From: Ceratopteris richardii
Taxonomy: Eukaryota > Streptophyta > Polypodiopsida > Polypodiales > Pteridaceae
Assembly (NCBI GenBank): GCA_020310875.1
Contig: CM035420.1
Span: 187,961,880 to 188,025,879 of the forward strand
Reading direction: 5' to 3'
Length of the DNA: 64,000 nucleotides
The translations under genes and the position numbers were made by a program. Within the stretch, counting starts at the first letter, position 1. Each line of letters starts with the position of its first letter. The notes beneath the pieces are model-generated. The model did not search any database and was not told where the DNA came from. It worked only from the letters and a program-made list of their open reading frames with translations. This document shows positions 32,600-44,591 of the stretch, one piece after another.

Positions 32600-34410
32600 A
32601 TGGCTGAAAGCAGTGATGTATTCCATATGTTGGCTGTTGAGGATAAGTTGGATGGTACAAACTACCCGTTATGGGCTTATTGATGCAACATGTGTTGGTT
32701 GCAAAAGGATTGTGGAACATTGTGTGGGGTGTCGAAAACATCCTATCACACCTGCAACTGTTATAACTGCAGGTACTGAAGCTAATGCAGAAGGTATCAA
32801 AGATGGTGATATTCTGCATATTCCTGTTCGTGCTGTGGTTTTTGCTGCACCTACTACAGAGCAGATTCGTTGGAATGGCAGAGATGCTCAGGCACATGCA
32901 TTGATAGCTTTGCCTATCAAACATGCTATTATTCCTCATATTCGCTCTTGCAAAATAGCTAAGGATGCTTGGGATACACTTGCCACATTGTACCAAGCTA
33001 GGAATGAGGCTCATGTTGCTTACCTCTGAAAACAATTGGAGAGTGAGCACATGAATGAAGGTGATTCTATGGACAGTTTCCTAACAAAGATCAAAGACTT
33101 GAAGGAAGAATTGATTTCTACTGATGAGGTTATACCAGATAGCTCACTTGTGCAGACCGTTCTGAATGGTCCTCTTGATTCATATCAGAGTTTTTCTTCT
33201 ACTCTTCGGTTGATGATGAAAGGAAATCCAAATGCCTTGTCATTTGAGGAGTTAGTGTCTGTTTTGTTGCAGGAAGATCAGTCCAAGAAGAACAGGTCCA
33301 TTATGCGTGTTGCAAATCAAGCTTTCATGGCTAGTCAGAAGGGCAAAGGAAAATGGAGCTCTTCTACTAGTAAGCAGAAATCTAGACATGTTGCACATTC
33401 GAAGAACCAAGACAAAGAGGAGAAAAAATTAGAAAAGAAGAAATAGTTTTGTAAGTACTGTAAAGGGAATGATCATATCATAAAGAACTGTCCAAAACTG
33501 GCTGCAAAAGAGGCAAAGAAGAAAGAGGCTGGAATGGTTGTTGCAGAAGCCTCTACACCAAAAATAGAGTCTGCTAATCTTGTGTAGGAAGAAGAATGGG
33601 CATTTACTATTGTTTGTAGTTTTGACCCATCTTCTCATGAGCAGTGCATGTTTGCAGTAGACTCAGATGTTTGGTACTTTGACAATGGGGCAACCAAACA
33701 TATTACCTCGCAGCGTAGTTACATGTGCCAACAACTCCTCTTATCCTGTTATGGGAGTTGGTAAGATCATTTTGACTACTGCTGATGGTAGTTCTTTCAC
33801 TTTGTCAGATGCTTTATTTGAGCCAAGGATCAAGAAGAACCTGTTATCAGTTTTTGCATTAGCCAAGATTGGCTTGGTTGTGAAATTTATTGATGATAGG
33901 TGTACAATTCATGATCTGTCAAATGGCGATGTGATTATTGCTTCTGGCATTTTATGTCGCGGGCTGTATAAGCTCATAGACTATGAAAGATCTGTAAATG
34001 ATTTGGCACGTGCAGTAAATGATTCTTAGGCTATGTCAGATGCAAAGCTTTGGCATGCACGCTTTGGTCATGTGAATTTTGCTACGCGTGTAGAAATCTG
34101 AAATGGTGTTCTCTTTGCCCAAACTTGAGGCACCTGGAAAACATGTTTGTGAAGGCTGTATTTTGGGCAAAATGCAGCGTTCATCCTTTCCAAAAGATGG
34201 TTCACTTTGGGGTACTCAGAAATTGCAGCTTGTACATAGTGATGTCTGTGGTCCTATGCAAACACCTTCTTTTGGGAATTATCTTTACTTCATGACTTTC
34301 ATCGATGATTTTTCTAGGCATGCATGGGTATATCCATTGAAGGAAAAGTTCGAAGTGTTCATGCTCTTCAAACAGTTTTTGGTTTTGGCTGAACTTGAAC
34401 AAAACGATGA
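32600..34410 (+). pseudogene. Copia gag-protease-integrase remnant, 3'-truncated
   Basis: ATG at 32,600 starts MAESSDVFHMLAVEDKLDGT; a frameshift near 32,674 moves the frame. Gag continues at 33,036 (SMDSFLTKIKDLKEELIST) and meets a TAG just before a canonical knuckle CKYCKGNDHIIKNC near 33,450. A protease-like WYFDNGATKHIT follows near 33,673, then GAG-pre-integrase and the integrase start with LVHSDVCGPMQTPSFGNYLYF and FIDDFSRHAWVYPL (34,220-34,350). Similarity ends abruptly near 34,405, so RT and RNase H are missing. Confidence 0.85.
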
Positions 34411-34820
34411 AAAACTTAACCTTAAAAAATGGTTTTTTTCTATTTCATACTATCTAATTATGTAAAATAACCCAAAAAAAAAAAGGATAAAGTTGAAGAG
34501 AATGTACAACCAAACAAGCCAATAAGCTTCTAAGCATACTTACCTTGATAAATGCAAGCCTCCAAGCATGATGTCCGAGAAGATGTTCTCCCAACAACAA
34601 CACAAAAGACCTTCACGCACAACACACATTCCAACTAACATCAAACAATGGATACTCACCCACAATTTCTCTATCCGAGAGACGAGTGAGTGGTCTAATG
34701 ACCTTCACCATGTTAAGAGACATACACAGACACAAGGAGTCTAACACACACACACACACACACATTGTTATACTTTATGGAATAATGGAATGTTATATGG
34801 ATTTTAATGTCTTCATGTTT
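34411..34820. other. Non-coding gap with a CA microsatellite
   Basis: AT-rich sequence with (AC)n at 34,744-34,764. Nothing else is seen. Confidence 0.6.
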
Positions 34821-35890
34821 TTAATGTGATTTGTGTTTTGTCCTTGTTTGGATGGTTGACCAAGAGAAGCCATGTTCGTCTTTTACATCCACTAGTTCAT
34901 GGTGGATCTTAATATGATCCCACACATCTTTCTCAAAACCATCAATAATCCATCCCCTTTGTTCCCATCTATCACTAGGAACTTCTACAATATTAAAGTC
35001 CCCGAGGAGGATGACCTCAAAGGGCAGGGAGTCCAATGCATTCCACATAATTTATCTTTTTGCATCAAGATTAGGCACATACATTGATGCAATGGTGAAC
35101 TAGAGAGGGCTGAAGCTGCAGCCCAATGATGGATCGAATCCACCAAGGATGTGTGCCAAGTTGGCATGAAGCCCAAAGCTACACCCCCATTCCCCCACAA
35201 GTGTTGATTGGTGAACCGCATGTGAGATGCCGAAATGCTTTTGAGCTATTCTGAGGTTCAATACCATCTAATTTTATATCTTGGAGAAAGATGAAGTCTA
35301 GATTGACATTTTTATCTCGGATCCATTGATCAAACACAACCACACTTCAAGGGTCCGATAACCCTCAAATGTTGAGCAAAACAACAATCATTTTCAAAGG
35401 TTAAGATCTTTAATGGTGAGGGACTTGTTCCTCCTTTTTTTCCTTTTATCCTTGTCTCTTCTTCTTGAAGATGAGGGTTCTTGGAACACTAGTTGTCCTT
35501 TGAGGGGACTCTTCCAAGGGAACCCAATTGGGGTTTTCCATCTTTGGGAAATAATCATCACGAAAGATTCTGTAACTTGATCAATAACTGTAGTCTTTGC
35601 ACTTGGGTAGTCTAGCTTATTGACCTCGTTTTCCAAAAAATGAAAGATGTTTGTTTCAAGGACCGATCCAAGAGGGACACATTCCTGAGCGACCCTTGGG
35701 GCTTCTTCTTCTTTTTCTATCCCTAACTTTGGAGGCCCCATTGTTTTGTCCCTGGTGTTATGTTTCTTTGATTTTCTTTGATTCCAATGAATGTTCTTCA
35801 AAGGCGCACCCCTCAACCATTTGTGGCGTAGTGCCTTTGTTAAATCTAGGAGGTACAATTTCCAAATCTTGTTTTTTCCCTAAAAGATTT
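34821..35890 (-). pseudogene. LINE fragment: ORF1 C-terminus and endonuclease start
   Basis: Minus-strand 35,858-35,394 aligns with the tail of LINE ORF1, sharing the NKLDY element and GFPWKSPLKG followed by a basic RRRDKDKRKKRRN stretch. ORF2 begins next, at about 35,396, as in the intact LINE. The endonuclease segment at 35,048-34,821 has VILLGDFNIVEVPSDRW and FSWS. Stops and frameshifts are present and the fragment ends inside the endonuclease. Confidence 0.8.
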
Positions 35891-36840
35891 ATGTGCTAAC
35901 AAAGACTCTTTGATTCTATGGTCTTGCACCCCGTAGTGAAAGCATGTTAAAGGCCGCTGGATGGCATAACAATCTCCCTAGTAAACCCATAACAGAGGAC
36001 AAATACTTGAAACCTTGTCCTCCGACATCGGACCCAAGTTCCTAACAACTGACGAGGAGACAACTTCTTCTATCGTTACTCCATCCAAAGAAGAGGGAAA
36101 TATGTTATCTTTTCGAAAAAGCAAGAAGAGCGAGACACTTAAAAAGAGGCTACAACAAGGCTCAACCCCTTGTCAATAATGTCATAACTGCTCCTTTACC
36201 ATCCTGCAAGTTTCACTTAACCCTCCTCTCTCTTTTGTTTTTGTTTTTTTTTCTTTGTTTTGGATTTTCTTTTTTAAGGCTACCTTGAAAAGATCTTTCT
36301 TTGGGAGAACAAAGGAAAGGGCTATCGTGGGATCTAACCCCCAAAAGCGCACAAGGAACTCTAAACTTCAAGCCTACGGAAGCACACAAAATGAAACGAG
36401 TGACCCGGGGTTTTTCTATCTTTTAAGATATGGACTTTGAAAAGAGCTTGATTGCTTATTACACCTAAGAGAGCTTTGCGGAATGTAAATTTCTTGCGCT
36501 AGAATGTTAGCTTTTAAACATCTGTTAATAAATAAACATTTTCAATCATAGATTTACATGTTAATCTTTGATGTACTTGATCTTTCTCATGTCGGCTACT
36601 TTCCTTAAGGCTGCATTCAGACTGTTCCGGCCGCATAGAGGTGTTTTTTGTATGTATGTTGTTGCATGCAAAAGTGAACTATTATAATCCTTTGATTTTC
36701 CAATGCAAAGCTTCTGATGATCATAGATCTTATATGTTGTGTGCCTGGATCGGTTTTGTTCCAAAGGGAGAAGACAATACAATATTTTGTGTTGCCCCTG
36801 GATTGGTTTTGTTCGGAGGGTGAAGATAATACAATTTTTT
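35891..36840. other. Unassigned sequence
   Basis: It may include decayed LINE ORF1 on the minus strand near 35,900-36,130. The rest has no recognisable coding or structural signal apart from T-rich runs near 36,235-36,275. Confidence 0.35.
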
Positions 36841-36990
36841 TTTTCTCTCACTCCAACCCTCTTTCAGTCCTTATGCTCTCTCTATCATTCGCCTTCTCTT
36901 CCTCTTTCACTCTCAATCACTCGCTTTTACTCTGGCATTGTCACTCAAGCAAGTTCTGTTTTTCTCTCACTACTTTTCACCAAAGAAATC

Positions 36991-36994
36991 TCTC

Positions 36995-37075
<81 letters not shown>

Positions 37076-37086
37076 GCACACATGCC
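36991..37086. repeat. Compound (CT)n(CA)n microsatellite, duplicated
   Basis: A block of CT repeats, CA repeats and CGCACACATGCCA occurs twice in tandem, with different CT lengths. ORFs through it (SLSLSLTHTHTH) are spurious. Confidence 0.92.
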
Positions 37087-38390
37087 ACTGTGCATAGTAC
37101 ACATAAAAGCCACGCATGTTGTACACCGTTAGAATGAGATGCATTATTGCACTAGATCATCACTTGCTTGCACACACATTAAAACGTACGCATAGCAATG
37201 CACACATAATCTACATCTAAAGCCACATGGAGAATCATTACATGTATCCCTTTAAAAATATACACTCACAATCGCAATGTATCTTTCACAATCACAATCG
37301 CAAGGGGTCTATCACTAATACCAAGACCATGTGCAATAGAATAATGTTTCATCTTAGCACCTACATTGTTTGAGAGACAGTAGAACACTCTTTTGTTTAT
37401 ATGTGCCATGTAATTTTCTCATCTCTGTATCTTTTTGTTGATGGTATCATTTTGTCACTAGGCGGAGTAAGTTTGGTACGTTTATGTTGGGTCGTTTATC
37501 AATTGTGCCTCACAAATGATCTCCAACTTCGGTTGATTTCTAATCTAGAATGAATAAGATTTTCTATGTTTTGGAGTTTCAAATGACATCATTTTTAAGT
37601 ACCTTCTCATGAATGTGTGATGTATTAGATTTAGTATCGATATTTCTTTTAATGTTAGATTCTCTTTACAACTCATCTTGGTCAATTTTTTCTATCAAAT
37701 TTGTCTTAAATGAATTGAAAGGGAAAAGATGCAAGAGGATGAGAGAGAAATATAAAGATGATTGATAGCTTTTGTGTCCCTTTCATGAGGGATCCACTTG
37801 CTTTTTCAGCTTGTTTTCTACAATAAACTCTGCGTGGTGTTTATAGAGGGCATAGCTTTTATAATTCCAAATCCCTCTACTTAGCCAACCAAGGGGTTTA
37901 TCTAAAGATCACTCTCCTAGAGGTTTGTCAAAGTTAGACACTCCAAAGAGCTTCACTTTTGATGGTATTTCAACGAGTTGCAAACCAGCCTATATCTTTT
38001 GCAAGAAAAGCTTGCTTTTGAGCTAATTTTATGAGCCAACAAAAGGAACTTATTGAGACATTGTGAGATCGTGACCCTATTAGAATAGTAAAAGAAAAGG
38101 TGACCTAAGTCTTATGTGCCACTTAAGCATCTTTTACACCATGAAAGGGTACCACATATCTTACTACCTTTGACACTAGTCTAGATCCCTCTACGAGTAA
38201 AAAACAATCTACCAAACAAGGAATGCTTTCTTGTTCTTTATAAGTGGGTGCCTAAGTTATGTGAATTAAAATCCCCATCTAATACAACGTCCATCTGATT
38301 CTCTGATTATATTCCACCTTGTTTTGATTGTTCCCCTTCAAGCTCTTCAAATGGAGGGATCCTAATTGATCAAGAGCCAAATCTTTGAGG
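37087..38390. other. AT-rich region with nothing recognised
   Basis: No long frame, repeat partner or primer site was found on either strand. Confidence 0.5.
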
Positions 38391-39850
38391 CATCCCAAGC
38401 ACTTATTCTATGCATTGATAGTCAACAGTCTTTATAGAACACTCTACAGTATGGTCAATGTCCTCGTATTGAATACAATATCTTCTTTCTTAGTTCCAAA
38501 GGTTCTTTCACTTTTCAAAACCTTTGAACCAAAGCCTCTTATCTCTATGGAAGTTTTCCTTCTCAACACTTTTGATACCATTTTGCAATGACCTAGACTT
38601 AGTTCGATACCACTCCAAGATTCATAAGGATTCATACCTTGAAGAGATTTATATGGAGGTCTATTGGTAAGATACACTACAGTAGATATAGTTTCTGCCC
38701 AAAGATAATGTGGTAGCTTCTTTTCTTCAAGCATAGTCCTTTCTCATCCAATTAGGGTTTTGTTCCTCCTTTCTGAAACACCATTTTGTTAAGGAGAGTA
38801 CCTATTGGAAACTTAGTTTCTTATGCCTTTATCCTGCAAGTACTCACCAAACTCTTTGGAGAAGTATTCTCTCCATCCATCATATCTGAGCTTCTGTGTT
38901 GCTTTGAGATGTTTGGCAGCCCTAGAAAACTTTAATCCTTGCATATATCCTTCAAAGTTCTTTCATTCACATGAGCAAGTCTATTATGCCACACGTATAG
39001 CTCACTTGAGATCTGTGACCCAAAGTTGAATAGAGCTATATTTATGGTTTCTCCCACTTCAGATATGAAGAGTCTACCATATTTCTCACCTTTGTCTATC
39101 TTCATGAAGCCTTGACATGGGTCTTCTACATAAGCTCCACATTGAGGGAACCTAACTTGCAAGCCCCTCTCAACTATTTGGCCTACACTTATTAGGTTTT
39201 TAGTATTAGTGGGTACATAAAGAACGTTACTGAGAATGTTTCTTCTTCCATTTGAGGCTTTGATATTACCAATTCTTTCCTCATTGTGTTTTCTATCGTC
39301 CCCTATTTGTACTTCATGCTTATGCTTGGGTTTCTCCAAGTCTCATAGAAGAGCAATATTGCCTGCAACATGTCTTGAACAACCAAAATCTATGTAGAAC
39401 AAGTGCTTATCTTATTGAGCTTCTTTAAGACTAAAATTCATTAAGAGTAATGAACCTTCATGTGATTGATCCTCAGAGTAGCTTTTGTAATCCCTTTTGT
39501 TATGATTTCTATTATTGTTGTCAGAGTTTTTTCTACCTGTGCCTCTTGTGTTGCCAAATGCACTTCTACATCCTCCTTTCTGTGCTCTTCCATTGAACCT
39601 GTAATTTTGAGTGGTTTGGTTGATCTTGTTACAGATGCCACAAGGTTGAATTTCTTTTCCTTTTTTTTTTACTTTGTTCCTTTCTTCTTCCCTTTCCATT
39701 TGCTCTTGCTTGCATAGTTGGCTTAAGAAAATTCTCCATCATCATCCTCCTTCTTCTTTCCTTTATTCTTCTTATCCTTCTTATCTTCATAAAGAGCACT
39801 TGCAAAGCTACCTTACTAAGAAATAACTTCCTTCAAGTTGTTTTTGATGT
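38391..39850 (-). pseudogene. Copia pol remnant: knuckle, protease, GAG-pre-integrase, integrase end
   Basis: Minus-strand order: basic region and knuckle-like CGICNKINQTTQNYR (39,699-39,412), a protease-like segment with HLFYIDFGCSRHVAGN at about 39,400, GAG-pre-integrase with NLISVGQIVERGLQVRF and LYVWHNRLAHVNERTL (39,339-38,932), and an integrase C-terminal segment with KKLPHYLWAETISTVVYLTNR (38,734-38,444). The central integrase is lost. It is the same family as the plus-strand copia at 40,428-43,465 (shared KHEVQIGDD and NLISVGQIVE), in opposite orientation. Confidence 0.8.
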
Positions 39851-40427
39851 TGGTACATTTGACAAGCCAAAATTTTTGGCTAAATATTCACAGCTACTTA
39901 TCAATTCATGTACCTCACATGGACGAACACATATGAACAACTTCTTGTCAATTTAGGTGTATTTACCTTTGGATAAATGTAAAAATCAAGAAACAATAGA
40001 ATCTCGTGTATTTAGGGAGCTGCAACCACGAGTCATGTGGTAGAAAGAATCAATTTAAACCACCTTTAAAGTGTAAGGACACTTTTAGGTGAAGGAAACT
40101 CAAAATTCAAACTCACTAGTTGATTATAAATAAAGGTACTTTTAGTCACAAGTTAGAGAGAGTCATTTTGAGAGCTATTGAGCTACATCCTTGAGAATAC
40201 CTTGAGCTCAATATATGTATGAGTAGTTCACTACACTTCCCTTTTTATCGTATTTCATTAGCATACATAATGTGATACATTTCTTCAAGTTCCAATCTAT
40301 CTATTGTTCTCTGTTGCATCTTCATCATTTCAATGTTTTTGAAAAAGTGATTTCTTTGTGTGTACTCAACCTTTTTATCCACTTTAACCAGCTCATCTCT
40401 ACAACATACCCAACCATCTCGTCATAG
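39851..40427 (+). repeat. Probable copia 5' LTR (left limit uncertain)
   Basis: Ends ATCTCGTCA just before TAG and the primer site at 40,428. No second LTR copy is seen downstream, because the element runs into Ty3-type sequence at 43,470. Confidence 0.5.
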
Positions 40428-40440
40428 TGGTATCAGAGCA
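40428..40440 (+). promoter_or_regulatory. tRNA-iMet primer binding site
   Basis: TGGTATCAGAGCA, a perfect plant copia PBS, followed within 15 bases by the gag start region. Confidence 0.92.
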
Positions 40441-40453
40441 CTAACAAATCAAC

Positions 40454-43400
40454 ATGGGAGATGGATTTCCTTCATCCATAGCAAAATTGGATTGAGGCAA
40501 TTACTGAGCTTGGTCACTTAGAATGGAAGCTTATCTTCAAGGGAGAAACCTCTATTGTTACATTTCTAGAGATGAGATGATGCCAATTCTCAAAAACAAG
40601 GGACAACCAACTCAAGAAGAACAAGAGAGGTTAACCACATGGTGCTTAAAGGATGCTCTAGCTAGATCATACATTCTGAACCCAATCTTTGATTTTTTAC
40701 TACCACACCACAAATTTCAAGACTTCATAAGAGACTTGGAATGCTCTTGAAGCATTCTTCTCATCAAGTACTAAGGCAATTAAAAACCAACTATGGATGG
40801 AGTTCACTACACTCAAGAAGATGCCCAAGCAAAGTGTGACTAGTTTTTTCACTAAAATGGACATAGCATATCAACTTGGGAGCATTGGAGAAGTCATTGA
40901 TGAAGAGTAGATATTGAGGCAAATGATCAATGGAATAAAGGTAGATGACAAATGGGAAGTTTTCACCACAGCCATGGACCTCTACATGGATATGCAAGTT
41001 CCTAATTTCAACACTCTCATGGGACAATTGTTTACACATGAGGCAAAGCTTATGAAGAATGGAGAAAACTCAAAAGGTAATCAATCCTCTACCCTATATA
41101 CAAATAAGAACAAGAATAAAGATGGTAAAGGCAAAAGTAAAAAGTCTGATGATGAAGGTAGTACCTCTCAAACTTTGCAGGTAGAGGTAGAGGTTCAAGA
41201 GGAAGAGGGAGAGGAGGAAGACAAGGCAGGGGGAGATCTCAAAGCTCCTCACCATGTGCCATATGTGGGTTAACTAACCACATTATTGAGAATTGTTTCA
41301 GGAATCCTAGAAACCAAATAGGAAGATGCTACACTAGAGTAGGCTATGGAAGCTCGAGAGGAAGATTCAACAATAACAATGGTTACAACAACTCATACAA
41401 AAACAATAATGATCAAGAAGGATACATAGGAAGGAGAGACTACAACAACTATGCAGATGATCAAACTCAAGAGGACCCATTACTTCTGTTGAATATGACC
41501 ATGAAGCAAGGTAAAGCAGATGAACATGTATTCTATATAGACTCAAGTTGCTCAAATCATGTAGCAGGGAACGTAGCTCTACTCTCAAACTTGGAGGATC
41601 CAAGGAATAAACATGAAGTCCAAATAGGAGATGACACAAGGCATCTAGTGGAGAAGCTAGGCAATGTAAAGACTTGAGATGGTAATATGAACCTATTGAG
41701 CAAGGTATTGTATGTGCCAACCATAACCAAAAATCTCATAAGTCTAGGTTAGATTGTTGAGAAAGCATTGCAGGTCAGATTTAGAAAGAATGAAACGTCT
41801 TTTGAGGATCCACATCAAGGATTCAAGAGGAGAGAAATCAGGTAGACTATTTACATTTGCGATCCAAGATACTAGGAACATTGCTTTGTTCAATTATCGT
41901 AGTCAAACATTATCAAAATTGGAAATTTAGCACTAGAGATTAGATCATATAGGTGAAAGGGCTCTAAAGCAAATTAGTAGGGATCAAAGTGTGCTTGGTT
42001 TACCAAATATCTCCAAGACACACGTGAATTACAAATGTCATGCTTGTCAATTTGGCAAGTCTCACAGGCAACCATTTACAAAGAAGGGATACATTCGTGG
42101 AGACCTATTGGAGCTAGTCCATATAGATGTATGCAGGCCAAGCAAGGAGCCATCTATTTCTAGATCTAGGTATTATGTGTCTTTCATTGATGATTCTAGC
42201 AAATGCACAATACTATACTTCATGAAACATAAGGATGAAGTGTTTTCATGCTTTAAGATGTATCTTGCATTAGTGGAAAATAAAACAGGAAAGACTTTGA
42301 AGAGGCTAAGGTTAGATGGATGGGGAGAGTATTTCTCCCATGAATTTGATTCTTATCTCCAAGAGAGAGCAATCAAAAGAGAGATTACCACAGGTATACT
42401 CCAAAGAAAAATGGAATGGAAGAGAGAAGAAATAGAACCATAGTGGAGGATGCAAGATCAATTCTAAATGAGAAGAAGTTGCCCAATTACCTATGGCCAA
42501 AGGATGTATCCACAACTACCTATCTGATCAATAGACTCCCATCAAAAGCATTGGATGGGATGACACCATATGAAGCATGGAATGGAAGAAGACCTAGTCT
42601 TGATCATTGTAGGATCTTTGCCGGGGTGCATAGCATATGCACACATACCATCACAAATCATAGGAAAATTGGATCCAAAGGCAGAGAAATGCATATTCAT
42701 TGGCTATGACCTTAATAAAAAAAGGTTATAGGATGTATATTCCAATTAATAAAGGTCTCATTGTTAGTAGAGATGCTGTTTTCTGGTGAAAACAAATCTT
42801 GGTTTGAAGATGATTGTAGGAAAATCAAACTTCCCTACGACCCAGAAGAAGACTTTCCAACATTGTCAAAGAGGAATGCGCATACACATCAAGACTCAAG
42901 TGTATCTAGTGATTATCAAAAAACTGCAAGAAGAGAAATAAATGCTTGGAACTCCAAGGGCAAAGCTAAAGTGTAGGACATGAGAGATGTTGCAAAATCA
43001 TCTCAACAAACTATAAGGAGATCTACAAGAGAGAAAAGAAATCCATAAATGTATGGTTATGACACCTCCTTGGTCACTAAGCATTCCATTTATATTGCTC
43101 AGGATACAAACTCAGAAGAACCATCAACATATGTAGAGGACAAGAAGAAACAAGAATGGAGAGATACCATGGAAGAAGAAATAGAAGCCCTACAAGAAAA
43201 TCAAACTTGGGAGTTGGTTCCCAAGAAACCATCTATGAACGTCATTGGATGAAGATGCATCTACAAGGTAAAGAAGAATTATGATGGATCAATTAATAGG
43301 TACAAAGGAAGGCTTGTGGCTAAAGGGTTTGCTCAAACCTAAGGTATAGATTATGAAGAGACATTCTCACCTATGGAAAAGATGCTTGCAATTAGAGTAC

Positions 43401-43467
43401 TCATGAGTGTAGCACCTTCTAAAAATTGCAATATCTATCAAATGGATGTTAAAAATGCTTTTGTAAA
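40454..43467 (+). pseudogene. Copia gag-pol remnant ending inside RT
   Basis: Gag starts at ATG 40,454 (MGDGFPSSIAKLD). The gag body is at 40,523-41,273, with a frameshift before a knuckle (CAICGLTNHIIENC, near 41,255-41,300). Protease has FYIDSSCSNHVAGN (41,533-41,575), where the usual DSG reads DSS. Integrase has CHACQFGKSHRQPF and FIDDSSKCTILYFM, with the end at 42,416-42,709. RT starts with EWRDTMEEEIEALQENQTWELV (43,049-43,252) and continues to MDVKNAFVNG near 43,467. There it joins Ty3-type RT without a gap. At least eight stops or frameshifts are present. Confidence 0.88.
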
Positions 43468-44590
43468 TGGTTGGATTTTCTATTAGAAAGGGTAGCCGGC
43501 AAGGAAGTCTACAGCTTCTTGGATGGGTTCTCTGGTTACAATCAAGTAGCCATTGCACCAGAAGATCAACATAAAATGGCTTTTGCCACAGTGGGGTATA
43601 TTTGCTTTTCGGGTAATGCGATTTGGGCTTACCAATGCTCCTGCAACCTTTCAAAGACTAATATTCCATGTATTTAAAGAGTTCTTGAGGAAGAATTTGG
43701 AAGTCTATGTTGATGACCTCTGTGCTCATTCCAACATTAGATAGACCCATATACTTGAACTCAGACAAATCTTTGATAAATGTGAGAATATCAAGTCTCC
43801 TTCAACCTAGAAAAGTGTGTTTTCATGGTTAGGCAAGGCAAGATTCTAGGACACATTGTGTCAAAGAAAGGCATATCCACCAATGAAGAGAAAGGGAGAG
43901 CTATTGCAGAACTGCCTAGGCCAAGGAATGTCAAGGAAGTGCAAGCTTTCATGGGGCATTGTGGTTATTACCGACGTTTCATACAGATGTATGCCATCAT
44001 TGCAAAGCCTCTGTACGGACTTTTGACTAACTTTGAGTGTACTGATGAATGTGAGAACTCCTTCAATGAGCTTAAATGACGACTATGTTCAGCACCAATC
44101 TTGACCACACCAGATTAGAACAAGCCATTCCACGTTCATGTGGATGCATCCAATTATGCTATTGGATGTGTGTTAGCACAACCTACTGGTGAGGGTAATA
44201 TGGATCTTCCAATTGCCTATGCTAGTAGACAATTGAATGCAGCTGAACAAAACTATACCACCACCGAACGGGAAGGATTAGGCATGGTGTATGCGGTTAA
44301 AAAGTTTAGACACTATTTGCTTGCAAACAAATTTAAAATTTTTACTGATCATCAAGCACCGTTGTACTTGGTAAACAAACCATGCAATATAGGAAGATTG
44401 GTGAGATGGTTTCTTTTGCTAATGGAATACGACTTTGAGGTTGTGGTGAGGAAAGGAAAGACCCACTTGAGAGCAGACCATCTCTCTAGGCTCACATCTG
44501 GAGAAGCCCCACAAGGAGTATCGGATGACCGACCTGATGCTTACTTGTTTAATTTGGAAGTCTTGCTGCAGTGGGTTAAGACATTAGCGC
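43468..44590 (+). pseudogene. Partial copy 2 of the 16.9-kb element family: RT and RNase H
   Basis: From LLERVAGKEVYSFLDGFSGY (RT) through YVDDLCAHSN (about 43,706-43,735) to RNase H (VDASNYAIGCVLAQ, 44,137-44,180) and PDAYLFNLEV near 44,560. It is very close to 12,300-11,230 of the inner element. A 2-bp deletion replaces the in-frame stop seen at 12,215, and the TGA before RNase H is shared. It starts at the copia junction and ends at a second junction near 44,591. Confidence 0.9.
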
Positions 44591-44591
44591 C

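Noticed and set aside
36717..37137. Ser/Leu/Thr/His-repeat ORFs
   Set aside because: Translation of a CT/CA microsatellite in several frames.
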